Positions 45,114 to 57,375 of a stretch of 64,000 nt of DNA are shown here, one piece after another. Made by a program: the position numbers and the translations under genes. Under the pieces are notes generated by a model. The model saw nothing but the letters and a program-made list of their open reading frames with translations, was not told the origin of the DNA and made no database searches. Within the stretch, counting starts at the first letter, position 1. The number at the start of each line of letters is the position of its first letter. The stretch lies in contig OX637334.1 of assembly GCA_951799405.1 (NCBI GenBank), forward strand, positions 14,012,001 through 14,076,000, read 5' to 3'. The stretch is from Agapetus fuscipes (taxonomy: Eukaryota > Arthropoda > Insecta > Trichoptera > Glossosomatidae).

Positions 45114-45557
45114 CTACACAATTTTTGCCCAGTGTCGCGCAGCTTTCACCGCTCTATCGTTACCCTCTATTAGGTCGGCCAGTGTGCAGCTTGTTGGGCA
45201 GGCCGAACAGATCCGAAGATGATCCATGAACTGTTGGGCTCCGCATTCACAGAGCGTGGTGCCATCTTGATGTAAGATTGCCCAGGTCATCATGTTACAA
45301 TGCGCTCTGCCAACACCCGTTCTCAACCTGTTTAGGGCCCTCCATAGAGACTACTCACGATCCTGTCCAGGTGGGAGCTTCTCGCTCGGCTGCACAAAGT
45401 TATCAGGTCGCTCCAAATTCCACAGACACAGTCTCTCCCACGCCAGCTCCATAGTCAATCGGTGCACAGAGCTTAAGAAACTGTGACGCCACAATGTCCA
45501 AAAAGGCAGTGCTGTAGATTCTTCAGGGATTTTTGTTGTCAACCCTCGAGGCCTCAA
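45114..45557 (-). pseudogene. LINE C-terminal domain (Jockey/I-like) with in-frame stop
   Basis: One minus-strand frame of 147 codons is broken only by TAG at 45,351-45,353. After the stop it reads SLWRALNRLRTGVGRAHCN, then CECG, MDHL, CSACP and HWAKIV. This Cys/His pattern (CECGxxxxMDHLxxCxxCP) is the usual end of insect Jockey/I-clade LINE proteins. One nonsense change suggests recent death. Upstream parts are missing. Confidence 0.75.
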
Positions 45558-45739
45558 GGGAGAGGAACTGAAACAAGTGTAATAACAATCAGTAACTGTT
45601 GGGTGTTCTTTGAAGCTTCTAAATAAATCTTGAGGTATGATTCACACTAAAACAGCGCTCATCAAAGAAATTATCCCCATATTATTATTGTTATCCGGGG
45701 CTTAGTTTCCCTAGCCACGGACATCATATTATATTATAA

Positions 45740-45995
45740 GTCTAATCTAATCTAAGCTGCAAAGATATATATCATTTAAGATTTATATTAAATGCATTCC
45801 CACAAGCAGATATGTATAATTTCGCGCTAACACATGCCGCATGTGGACCTACAATATAAAAACCCAATCTCAAATGAACATAAGCCTTGCAACTCTTGCC
45901 GTCCTTCCCTGAAACAGGGGTGACATTGGCAAAGTGAACCAATTTTTTATAGTATGGGTGGTCAGCCGCATAACAACCTATAAGTCAAGGAACTG
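45740..45995 (-). repeat. TTAGA-tailed dispersed repeat, full length
   Basis: Inverted copy beginning GTCTAATCTAATCTAAGCTGCAAAG and ending GGTGGTCAGCCGCATAACAACC. Confidence 0.88.
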
Positions 45996-47254
45996 TACTG
46001 CCAGTTTTACAGGCCAGTTTTGTAGTTTTGTTTGGCACAGGCCAGTTTTACAGGTTTTACTGCCAGGAATAAGTACTGCCAGTTTTATCAACATACATCA
46101 AATGGCTTCATCGAACTAATTTTGCAACTTATTTTCACAGAATATGTCACATTTAGGTTACAAACAACTTTGCTGAAATTTACTTTCAAATTTTTACGTG
46201 AAAATATTTGAAATAAATAAAAACGTAAGTTCAAAAAGTTAGTGCCAAAATCTAGATAATACACATTTCTTATTTCTACAAAAAGTACATCAAACACGTC
46301 CTACTAAGTATTCAAAAGGAAATAGTTTTACATACCTGGTAAATATGATGTAGGAACAGCATGCCGAAACATTTTAAAAGACGTAAGTACATTACTAATC
46401 GTCAAATAAACACGTATCTGATTCCTTTAACTTCCGTATTGAAACAATGAGGTACATAACAAAGGCGACTGGACATTATAAAACGCAAAATAACAAAAAT
46501 GTAAGAAATTCACAAAGCGAGCTCGTATACAAATAATGGCGGCCGGCCACCCGCCACACGCGGTCGCGTGGGGGTAGGGATACCAGATGAAAAATTTAAA
46601 ATTCCTGGCAAAAAGCCTAATTTCCATAGAAAGTCCTGATATTTTGTTGCAAACGTAATTAAACACTGCGTACTTACTTAATAAGTACAAAGCTAAAGCA
46701 TAAACAAATATTTCAAACTAACTTGTGTTTCAAATATTTTTCTATGCTTTGACTATTAAAAAATTGAAAAGTCCTGATACTTCCGAAATCCGGTCGCAAT
46801 CCCGACAAGAGCCTAAAAATCCTGACGTATGGCAGCCCTACGTGGGGGGTCTCTCGTGACGTCATTTCAAAGTTGTTTGAGAAACAGCCACAGAGAGAGT
46901 AAAATTCAGAAATAATGTTGCCAAAACCAAAATATGCCCAAAGATTTCTAGGCATGCGCGTCACAATCTGTCAACTCGTCTCTGATCAGTGCTGCCGCTG
47001 GGAAAAAAGTCGCGAGATTTAAAAAAAGCAAAATAGCAAAATCGATAAAACGGCAACACTGCTAATCGTATTTTTGACAGCCCGTCACGCAAGTTTGTAT
47101 CAAACAAAAAGCAAACTTGTTTATTCATATTTGAAACATGATGCAAAATGCAAGCTTGCAGCAATATTGCAATAAACTTATTTTGTCATATTTGACATGA
47201 CAATGTAAAATCAAGTACAAATCAAACTTGCAGCAAACTGACCTGCTATCTGGG

Positions 47255-49800
47255 CAGTTTGCTAGGGAAAACGATAACAAATAATTTGTTATTGGTTACT
47301 AAGAAAAGAAGGCCTATACGAATGTGGCGTTGGCCCGCTGAGAAAAAATAAATGGACTCAAATTTGTGCTAAACGATTTATTTTTCTATTTGTCTTTTCA
47401 ACATTTTTTCAAATTTTCTTCTGTGACATAACACTGTCTAGTTTTAAAAATTTCCAAGCGTAAACTTTTACATGCCTGCATTTATGCGTGGACTAAATAT
47501 GAATCTCTTTGCAGCTTAAAAAAATATTTTGAAAATATTTTTTTCTTACCAACGAACACTTTGCAATGGATGCTCGCACTAAAAAAATCGTCAGTTTTCC
47601 TCACAGCTCGTTACGTAGGTTTATATGTTTTTTTATTCTAGAATCTCTCCTTCCTAACACCTTTTGTGTTCATTTGCAGAGAGGAAACGCTTCCTTTCCT
47701 GGGAATCCGTTTGATACTTAAGCTGTCTTAAAAAAACTTTACGTGTAAACTAAAACATAGCCTTTACCAGAAAAGTGTGAAAACTGAAACAGCATCTCTG
47801 GAATGAGTTTTAGATTCTATACATTTTCAGTTAGCCGCTATGGTTGAGCTTGAATGTAACGTTTCACACTTGGGATATAGCGTACGTTGAGGCACAAAGC
47901 GTAGGAATATGCTTTTCTTACATGCCCGTGGGAAATGAGCTAGTCCATTTGGTGAGTGGATGAATCCTTCTTACTGTCTTCATCACTCCGAGTAACATTG
48001 TGTAAACTCACTTAGATCGCGTAAATCGAAAAAATGGATGGAGATTAAATCACTCACTAGGAGCGCCGTCGTATATTCCATACAGATTCAATTTACGAGA
48101 TGTAGGGGAGTCTAGATGTGAAGGTTTTATAGTTGAGGTACATACCTGTCAGCCAGTCCTATCAAAGGCGGTGCTGTCGAATACGGGAGTGGGGTAGAGT
48201 GTAGACAATAGGCATGCAAAGTAAGAAATTTCTCTCGTTGTTTAAATCCTGATAAATATGTTTTTCCATTAAAAAGATACCTATATCATGGAAAAACAGT
48301 TTTCATCCATCGGTTTTCAATAACATTATTTGATTAAAAATAATGGTGTCGGTAGATTTTCTTTTAGTTTAAAGTTACATTAAACGTTGAAATAATACCT
48401 TGAATAGGTCTGCATCATTTAATTTTCTACTAGCTGATTTGACTGTCGGAAGTACTAGCTCTCTATATTATTGTTGTAAGACATGCACCACCATTTATAC
48501 CCTACACACAATATCAAACGCTTCTTCTTGAAATAAAATACTGTAGCTCCTAGCTCAGTGGCTGTAAACCGGCGGTCCGCGGCACCCCTGAAGCGGTCCT
48601 TGGGCGGGCCAGGCAGTGAGGCAGCAGACATAAAGGAGCGATAGAAAAATATTTTTTTGAAGAAAATACCTGTCAACAGCTCACTTGATAGAACGTTTGC
48701 CCTCAAAGTCAAAAGGCTAGAAATCCATCCTCACTCATAATGGTGTCGTTTAGGTACGTGCTTGTATCAGCAAAAGAGAAAAAAAATTACAGATACCAAA
48801 AATAATAAATTAATATTTAAAAATAAGCAATTAATTTCCGAAATAAATCTTTAACAGTTGTAAAATAAAAGACCGCGAAATTGTAATTTTTAATTTGGAA
48901 TTTCGATTCAGTAAAACCCTTTTCACGCAAGCCTCTGAATATCCCATTCATTCGCTAATTCAAGAATTTGGTGTATCCATTGTTTTTCATTGTTTCAAAT
49001 ATACTTTGTGTTTTTTTTTATGAAATCCTGTTCGGAAGACTCCCTAGATTTCAGAGACTCTATGGCTGTATGACACTTGTAGTAGTGCCGCAGAGGTGTT
49101 GGTGATGTGACTATTGATGTAGTGATCCTATTTTGTATTTACTAGTATTTACAATTATAATAATTACTTCAGTAAACTTTTCGGATATTAGATGAACTGT
49201 TATAGGAGAACTTACATGATTCTCGACGTTGCTTTGGCAACGCAGCGAACGTATTCAGGAGGCACTCTCTCTGCAGGACGAGTGAGGATGAACTGATTTT
49301 TTATATTCATAATAGTCCCTGATTTAAAAAGGTTAAGTGCCGCTCTCCGAATAGCTAGAGCCTCTCATAATATACTGACGTATGAACACTTCCCGCAAAG
49401 GCGTAGTTTGCAAGAAAATTCACTGTATATTTACCTGTTAAAATATAAGTAGGTATAGGTACTTACATAGTTGAGATGGCTGAAACAGCTGAAAATTATA
49501 ATTACAATATTCTATAGCACCTTTTATGAAACTTGATTTTTTTATATTTTGTATTGTTTGTGATTTTTTGATTTTTTTGTTGTCAATATTTGTATACGAT
49601 GGCCTTTGGCTTCTTTGAGATCTTCTCCCCTCAATCTTTCCTTCAATGATAATATGAAGAATACGATATTTTTCGTTCTCCAAAATGTTTCCCTTTCTCT
49701 CTATCCTATTTCTGTGCTGTACCTACACAATCTTTCTTAGATCCCCAACCAGACAATACGTTACTTACTAATTTGTGTAGAATTAAAAACGTACTTTTTT
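47255..49800. other. No gene recognised
   Basis: Contains repeat scraps only: a ~110-bp block at 47,760-47,900 related to 58,380-58,500 (CTTGGGATATAGC-like), and a hAT-like terminal motif near 48,545-48,600. No coding frame is supported. Confidence 0.4.
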
Positions 49801-49805
49801 GAACC

Positions 49806-49912
49806 GTCTAATCTAATCTAATCTAAGTTGCAAAGATATGTTACGTTGGAGATTCACATTACATGCATTCCCACAACCAGACACGTACAAGTTCGCGCTT
49901 GCACATGCCGTC
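49806..49912 (-). repeat. TTAGA-tailed dispersed repeat, 3' half
   Basis: The inverted tail GTCTAATCTAATCTAATCTAAG has four TTAGA units, followed by the TTCGCGCTTGCACATGCCG core. Confidence 0.85.
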
Positions 49913-51074
49913 ATCGGAAGACGTTTTCTACACCAAAGGTTCCCTCATGTAGGTACACAAACTCCTCAAATCAATGGGTTGTATTTGGTTTTACTTCAAA
50001 ATATTACTTCTTAAATTTTAGCGATTCGGCTGAAATCATATTGAACATTAGTTCCGATTTTCAACACACAAGTTTAATGATTCTAATTTCAAATTATTAC
50101 TGATCACTTAGCAGTTGTCGTAAGCAAGCAATTACTTGCTGTTCTCTTCAGAACGAAGCTGACTAAAACAAGCCTTGTATAAAACGGGGTCCCAATCAAG
50201 TTTAATATAAATGTTAATTTTATCCTTTTCATTAAAGCGCTTTCTTCTCACAACCAAAAACATCGAGAGAGTATAAAAGTCCCAGCCGTCTTACTTCTGT
50301 TCCTTACAAAAATATATATTCGTTTTGTAAGAAAATATATTCAATGAAAGCATGAAAGAATAATATTGTGCTAATTTTTATTCATTATTTTAATGAGAAC
50401 ATATTTCCTCTGAAATCGAAAAACTTCCCCTTCAAGTGAAGTGGTTGGCGTAAGGCCAGCCCCCTTATTTGTGAAAATAAATTAATTTAAATTATACCAC
50501 GGTAAAATTTGCAGTTGACAGGAGGAGTTGGGGGCGAAGGCTGATGGAAGCCAAGGCTCGATATGAGCTGTAGGGGCATCGAAAAAGAAGAAAAGGTTGC
50601 ACTGTATGTGCAGCTTAGCTATTGATATTGTTAATTTTAATGTTTTGTCTGGTAAAAATACTGAATTGACTTGTAAAAGTATGATTTTGTGTGTTAGAAA
50701 TGACCATCTGCAAAAGAGCTAAAAACCGTTAAATGGCTCTCCTGAACATTTTACATTTTGCTCGTTGGTTACTTTTTCCTTTAAGACTAAGCCTTGATCT
50801 GATAATAATAGAGTCAAACAAAGCTTTTATAAAAAAAAGGTGAATGTAAACTAAAACAGTACCTCCAAGCAGCGATTTTGTTTCCATACAGTTTTGGTAA
50901 AACGCTATAGTTATACTTGGGGTATACAAGATCAAGATGGGATAATGTTGCTATGGAGATAACAGATTGTAAGGAATAAAAAATCAATGAATAATCAAGT
51001 AGGTAAGCCTTGGATTCAAAACTCAGCACGAAAAATGTCTACAAGTTCTTAAGAAATATAAAACAACTTTTATT
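49913..51074. other. No gene recognised
   Basis: AT-rich with two weak repeat patches: GTGAAGTGGTTGGCGTAAGGC at 50,430 (also at 21,155) and 50,520-50,640. No gene. Confidence 0.4.
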
Positions 51075-51325
51075 GAAAAGGATATTATGCGGCTGACCAC
51101 CCATACTGTAAAAAATGGTTCACTTTGCCAATGTCACCCCTGCTTCAGGGAAGGTCGGCAAGAGTTTCAGGGCTTATGTTCATTTGAGATTGGGGTTTTT
51201 ATATTGTAGGTCCACATGCAGCATGTGTAAGCGCGAAATTATGCATGTCTGCTTGTGGGAATGCATTTAATATAAATCTTAAATGATACATATCTTTGCA
51301 GCTTAGATTTAGATTTAGATATATT
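51075..51325 (+). repeat. TTAGA-tailed dispersed repeat, full length
   Basis: TATGCGGCTGACCACCCATACTGTAAAAAATGGTTC through to GCTTAGATTTAGATTTAGAT; close to the apparent consensus. Confidence 0.9.
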
Positions 51326-51329
51326 CGGT

Positions 51330-52375
51330 AGAAATGCGAAAAGCCTCTGCTTTCTGAATAGAAGGACTGGCCTTTAATCCAGTGCGGACGAGGAAAAAAT
51401 GTAATGTCACGAGGCCGGGCTAGAGGCAGGACGGAGAGTCATAACAAAACTGCAAAATGATTTACGACATTCAAGCACTGCGTACAGCATTTAGTATACC
51501 TAATGTGTAACTTTCAACTGTATACGTTTCACAATGCTGTTGATTAGAAAAAAAAGTGGTTAACGGAAATCCATTTTTATTTACAATGGGCCATGCCACA
51601 TCGCCGAGGGATTTTTTTATCGTGCCGTGTAAGTTCTGTTTCACACGATCCGGTTTTGAAGTGTATCGGATCGCCGCGCCGGGAGAACCACGCCAGATCA
51701 TGAGAAATGGCACTAACTGTAACTCTGCCGTCATTTAGCTAAGGTGGCCTGAGCCTCTAGTTCTTCCTATACTTCCTCACCTCTAACCATCACCTGCTTT
51801 TTAAATCTCTTTCTTTTACATTTACTTTGTCGTTGCTTTCCATGCTTACACAATTTCACTTATCTGATGAAGCCTATTCGTTTCCCGCTCTTTTGTTTCC
51901 TCTTTTGCCTTTCACATTCCCTCTGTAGGTATTTTTTGTCAGTTTCTCATCATCCACTCTTTCAGAAGGTGTTCAAACAATCAATGTGTGTCAATTTAAA
52001 TACATAACTTTGCAACTCAAATCATAGATTAAATATAACACTTATTCAATAAAACAAAAATATAACACATTAAGATCATTTATAAAGAAATTTATACGGG
52101 TAGGTAGGTATACAAAAATATATTTCTTTCAAATAAGCTTACGTAAGTTCCTTTTTTGAAAAAAAATGACGATCAGTGCAAAAAAAACAATTGTTATTCT
52201 CATGTAAAACTGTAAAAAGAAAAAGATTTTTTCGTCTGGGAAAAACCAAATGTAATTTTAAAGGAATTACTTTAGACGTAAGTCTGTATATATATTTTTA
52301 TTAAATCTGAAATCTCGAAATTCGTCGAAAAGATGTAATAACATAAGGTTCGCTCTTGATTCAGATACACAAGCT
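51330..52375. other. No gene recognised
   Basis: A less AT-rich patch at 51,580-51,740 has short overlapping frames on both strands but no recognisable protein. Confidence 0.35.
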
Positions 52376-52379
52376 TTTC

Positions 52380-52625
52380 TTTCAAGTCGAAACTGAAATT
52401 AACATAAACCCGGCAACTCTGGCCAACCTTGCCTGAAACAGAGGTGACATTTGCTAAGTAAACCATTTTTTACAGTATGAGTGGTCAGCCTAATACCTAC
52501 CAAGTTAAGGAATGAAACGGAATAATAATTCTACATGCGGCATGTGTAAGCACGAATGCTTTTGGCAATGCATGTAATATAAATGTTAAATGTAACATAT
52601 CTTTGCAACTTAGATTATAGATAGA
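52380..52625. repeat. Two opposed fragments of the TTAGA-tailed repeat
   Basis: 52,380-52,512 is an inverted 5' half (GGCAACTCTGGCCAACCTTGCC, GGTGGTCAGCC-like end). 52,526-52,625 is a direct 3' half (ATGCGGCATGTGTAAGC to CTTAGATTATAGATAG). Together they look like one insertion that was inverted or inserted into. Confidence 0.65.
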
Positions 52626-52717
52626 TGTTACGTTTTTTACTTTAAAAAGGTTATATTAATCGATGCACATATCCGTGAACCAGTTTCTACATACTATAAC
52701 ATTTTTTTAGGTAAGCA

Positions 52718-55700
52718 ATGTCTGAAGAAATTCGAAAAGAAGATGTTGAAGAAAAAAATGATCCTACTACTTCTAGAGCTGATGTTGAAGTTGCATCTTC
52801 GGAGTCATCAGTTGAAGAAAAACATAATTCATATAAGAAAACCTTCCAAATAGACTTTGAAAAGCTTAGAGAAGCATTCGCCAAGGATAAAACGCCTTTG
52901 CATGGAGTAAAGTACTCAAAAGGCTTAAAAATTCAAGAGGATTTTCAACATGATGGTACAAAAACAGAAGGTTAGAATTGTTATTAAAGTTAAAGATACC
53001 ATTCATTGACTAGCTTCTCTTTATTATATGCCAACTCCCAGTTGCCTTTACATATTTTTGTGGTTTCCGGGAGGAGTCGGCCAGATGTTTTTTGGTGCAT
53101 GGTAATGCGTTGAAATTTGACTATGCTCGTCTTTTTGTTTTGATTTTAATGCATTTTCAGTAAAAGCAAGAGATTTCAAATTGGAATCAGTAAACGTACC
53201 TGAAGACAGCAATGCTAGTATTTTCGGTGCTGCTTTGAAGTCAAAAGAAAGGATATCAGACATTATAAGCATCGCAAACACCACAAGCTTTGCTAGTTCG
53301 ACAAGCTTGCAAGAAAGAGTTGAACTAAAGTCGTTTTTTGACCTTCCAATAGTTCCAAAAACACCTGAGGTTGCAAACCCAAATGAAGAAGTCAATGAGA
53401 GATTGGAAAGGATCATGAGTTCTGTTCAAATGAGTCCAAAAACAGAAGTTGATCAAAGCTTGAACATTTTTAACCAAAAAGAAAGCGATACTGATGTGGA
53501 AGACAAAATTGATGATTATCTTGTGTCAGAGGAGTCGAGGAAAGCTGTTTCACACGCGATGAAAAGAAGAGATGTATCTGAACAATTCCTGTCATCGGAT
53601 TTTCGTTTTGGCTCATTGTCTGATAGTGCCAATGCAGATTCAAGTAAGAGAAATGCGCGTCTTACAAAGATCAAAAGCAGAGGAAGCAAGCAAAAATATG
53701 GTCGTTTGGATACAACAAGCAAGGCAACGCTTCAGTTTGGGATTTCAGGCTGGATCAGGAACTTGTTTTTAGCATCATCAGATAACATCATTGCCTTGCA
53801 CAAACTGAAAAGCACTGAAGCTATCAATCGTGAACGAGAGAGACATTTAGAGCTCTATCCCTGCTGGGTCATCCATCCTTTTAGTCCTTTCATGTAAGTA
53901 TTCGTATCTTGTTTTTCATCCAGTGCAGTTAAAAAAACGGTTTCGACTGGTCCGTAGTCCAATGGGAACACTTAGGACTCGTAAATGGAAGGTCACAGAA
54001 TTATATCTTGGCTTCCAAAATTAGGAATAAATTAATTTAACAAATTAGCTGTTTATCTCACACCTTTCTCTTTTGGCACGACAATCTGCTACCTTTTCGT
54101 CCAGCCACCTTACTCTAGACTTTCCCACATTCCTTTGTGGTTTTTTCACTCTTAACTTTATTTTATAGGCTCTGATAGTGCATTTTCTAGATGCAACCAA
54201 GTCAATACTCTCTACTAGCGTTCGTTGATATGGCCACATCGACAACTTCGATCGGTGCATCCATGACAAGAGTGCCTAAAACAGTCATTGCTAGTTTGTT
54301 TTTTATGCCGACATCTTTTGAGTTCAGCTATGTAGAATGACAATGTTGATGTTTTTGTTTCAGGTACCATTGGAGCTTTATCGTTGTGAGCATGACATAT
54401 TTGACCTTATACCTTGAACCATTGCTTCTTACCTTTGAATATACGATATCAAGGAACTATCCAGATTTGAGAACAGTATCTTACGTTGTGTATGTCTTCT
54501 ATACTCTCATCTATTTTGACGTTGGCCTACACTTCATCACTGGCTTCTACAACAAAGAAACAAAACTTGTGGAGTTGAATATTAAACCAATTGTGGTAAA
54601 TTATTTAAAGTCTGACTTTCCGATCCATGCAATATTTTCAGTGCCATGGTATTTTTTAGCTGAGTGGAAAGACAACTTTTCTGATACAAAAACTGTGGAT
54701 CAAATAAGAAGAAGGGATTGGTTTACCCTCGGTTGTTGTGCTTCGTTGCTCAGAGTTGGAGAGATCCACGAATACATTGATCAATTTGAAAAAATTGCGA
54801 TTCACCAAAAGACTTTGTATCAGATTTTGAAGATGTTTATCAACATAAGTTTGCTTTTCAACTACTGCGCTTGCTTTGAGTTGAACGTTTATAGTTGGTC
54901 TCAAGGCATCAATAGCAATCGCCCTTTTTATAATAACATGTCTTGGATTATACGAGAGAATTTCACCATTAAATATCGTGGAAGTCTGGCAGGCCAATAT
55001 GCTAAATGCATGTACAGAGCTTGTTCCAATCTGCTGTTTTATGGGGATGCAATAATGGTGAATCTGTCTGTTGAAGACCGAACACTAGCTAGCTTTTTGA
55101 GACTTGTAGGAGTTGTGTTGTATCTTTATGTACTGTCACACATGTTGATTATTGTACGCAGTAAATACATCACGGAGAGGAAGACGGAAAAGGTGGAGCA
55201 AAACTTTAAAGAGCTTATACGACACAAGAGACTTCCCACGAACAAAATTGAACGAATCACTGACTTTATGGAGTTTAAATTTGATCACACTTTCTTTAAG
55301 GAAGTTAAGATATTCAACTCTTTGTCGACCCACTTACAAAAAGACATTCAAATATTCTGCAGCAGGAGCTTAGTTGAAAAGGTTCCGTTCTTTAAAGACC
55401 TCCCGAACGAAGTTGTAAGCAGTATTGTGAAATGCTTAAAAACTGACTTTTACCTACCAGGAGATACAATAGTCAAGGCAGGAAGACCTGGTGATTCCAT
55501 GTATTTTTTGATATATGGAACCGTCGCTTTGTACACAAAAGACGGAGCTGAGATCACTCATCTTCAAGATGGGGCATATTTTGGAGAAGTCGCTCTGATT
55601 TCTGAAACTGCTTTGAGAATGGCCACAGTCCAATCGATCAGTCCTTCTGAACTACAGTATCTGAGCAGGGAAGACTTTAGGCGAATCATAGATCCATATC

Positions 55701-55804
55701 CTGAACTGTTTCAGAAGATCCAAAAGAATGCTGCAAAGAGGGTGGAAGCTACAACTGATTTGGAAAGGTTTTCACGCAATCAAAACTCAAGTTCATCCGT
55801 TTGA
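52718..55804 (+). CDS. Divergent HCN/CNG-type cyclic-nucleotide-gated channel
   Basis: Exons 52,718-52,970, 53,161-53,893 and 54,364-55,804 join in phase at GT-AG sites to give 808 residues. An acceptor just before the ATG implies an upstream noncoding exon. The N-terminal ~310 residues are acidic and disordered. An HCN-domain block CWVIHPFSPFMYHW (~319-332) leads into S1-S6 (~330-590). A C-linker follows, then a cyclic-nucleotide-binding domain (~664-771) with PGD, FGEVAL and the phosphate-binding Arg in LRMATV. Such proteins are tetrameric cation channels of the plasma membrane. Two features are odd: S4 reads LLRVGEIHEYIDQFEKI with hardly any regular Arg, and the filter reads SNLLFYGDA in place of the CIGYG of HCN channels. 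The whole membrane core lies in one large exon. It could be a non-voltage-gated or non-conducting paralogue. Confidence 0.85.
53940..54005 (+). repeat. tRNA-like SINE head in channel-gene intron 2
   Basis: GACTGGTCCGTAGTCCAATG and GACTCGTAAATGGAAGGTCAC closely match the head of the SINE at 25,540-25,600. Confidence 0.7.
54045..54269 (-). pseudogene. LINE C-terminal remnant in channel-gene intron 2
   Basis: The minus strand reads GKSRVRWLDEKVADCRAKRE after a Lys/Arg-rich stretch, similar to the GRPRxRWxDEV block. Isolated and intronic. Confidence 0.45.
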
Positions 55805-57005
55805 AATTTATTTCTGTTTTGTTTCTTGGTTTTGATATTTTGTCTGGACCTCTAGGATATTTTGGATGTAAGGAATGAAAATATATTTCTTTCTACAATG
55901 AATATAGTCATCGTGTATTTTTGGTTAGTAGCCTGTTCTACTACAATAATAGCTTGAAGGGCATGTACTGACTGAACACAGTAATTTGTGCTTATGACCG
56001 TGCTTGTTTAATTGTTATTTTATTAATTTTTTATCATACCTACCGTCTGCCATCGGTGAGGAGTTCATGGAACTCATACTCCACATTGATTTGGACTTCC
56101 AGATCTGCTTGTTCCGAGTTGGCCTATCGTCCTGTGATACTGACTCCCCAGCTGTCTTTCCATCTCTTGTGTGGTCTGCCGGGCGGACGTTTACCAGATG
56201 GCTTCCGAGCTTGGCAATGTATAGAAGTCTGGAACTGTCCAGTGTCCACTCTTCCTTAGCCATCTGAAGATGTTGTCTACTTCGCGCATACTTTAACTTT
56301 TTGTTTTGTTGCTTTGTATTTTTTCATAAAGATTTTCTCGTCTTTGCTTTGTTAATTTTCCAAAATTTTAAATCGTTCTGTTTTTTTTGTTTGTTTGCTT
56401 CAACAAATAAGCTAGGTCAAAGCTTGATGTTTGTTTCGTTCGTTGTTTATTTGCTCAAATGTTTAATATTTATTTATTTTGTTCCATTATGTTTTCAATT
56501 TTCTTTTACTTGTTCTAATAACTGAATTTATAAATTATTATATTATAGAAGGTAAATAGGTACTAAAGGTAATATAAAAAAAAAAAAATATTCTAAGCTC
56601 ATCTACTTATTTATTACTAGTCAAAAAGCATAACTAATGTAAGTTTTAGAAAAATTATAAAGTTGGTTTCATGAAATTAATAAAAAAATAATTGGTTCAA
56701 AAATGGCCATTTTAAGCGTCAAGCTAACAATAAAATTCAAAATTGCTAGTAAATGAGTTTTTTTATGGAATGTAAAATATATTTTACGATCCGCGGTGTG
56801 GAGAAGAACGGGATTCTCAACATTTCGTCATAGCTGTATCCGATGTATCAGGAGACGTGTCTCTTCTACGCCAAACAGGCACGAATTTTGTAGAAAAGAT
56901 TCGTCTCCTTATAAAAAAAAACTGAAGGAAACAACATCGTAGTAATTTTTTTGGTGAAGATGAGGGTATTTTTTTAATCAAGTATTCATTTTATATTTTA
57001 TCTGA
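55805..57005. other. 3' UTR of channel gene, then unassigned repeat-like DNA
   Basis: No AATAAA is seen in the first 100 bases after the stop; ATATATTTC-rich text follows. At 56,040-56,270 overlapping frames on both strands suggest an old transposon fragment I cannot place. Confidence 0.35.
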
Positions 57006-57009
57006 TCGA

Positions 57010-57215
57010 ACCATTCACTTTACCAATGTCACTCCTGTTTCAGGAAATGTCGGCAAGAGTTGCAGGGCTTATGTTCATTTGAGGTTTGGATTTTATTTGT
57101 AAGTACACAATCAGCATTTGTAAGCGCGAACTACACGTGTTTGTTTGTGGGCATACATCTGAGAGCTTTGAATGAATATATCCTTTGCAACTTAGATTAT
57201 AGATTTATTATAGAT
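57010..57215 (+). repeat. TTAGA-tailed dispersed repeat
   Basis: CCATTCACTTTACCAATGTCACTCC through to CTTAGATTATAGATT; the left end is truncated. Confidence 0.8.
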
Positions 57216-57375
57216 TCTAGAACCACACTTTTCTTTTTTAACTACAGCATGAATTCCCAGTTGAATCTTCCTATTATGTTTAATAACTCCACCCTATCAT
57301 GTGCCCTTTGTACCTCTGCCCTTGTTTCCACTGATCTGTAAATAGGTTACCCCCCTCCGGTAGAGACTTCACTGC

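Larger units (their letters stand above)
44118..47254. mobile_element. Large non-autonomous element, CCCAGATAGCA ends
   Basis: CCCAGATAGCA at 44,118 is exactly inverted at 47,244-47,254. Both ends are dense in CTTGCAA/AAGTTTG motifs: ACTTGCAACAAGTTTGA on the left, AAACTTGCAGCAAACTG on the right. This looks like subterminal transposase-binding repeats. The 3.1-kb interior holds LINE fragments and a TTAGA-tailed repeat. I see no transposase. Target duplication unclear. Confidence 0.6.

Noticed and set aside
48545..48620. hAT-like terminal motif (GTAAACCGGCGGTCCGCGG)
   Set aside because: Only one end was found; no inverted partner or 8-bp duplication seen.
49806..49830. TCTAA repeats as insect telomeric DNA
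   Set aside because: The unit is TTAGA, not the insect telomere TTAGG, and is always the tail of a dispersed repeat.
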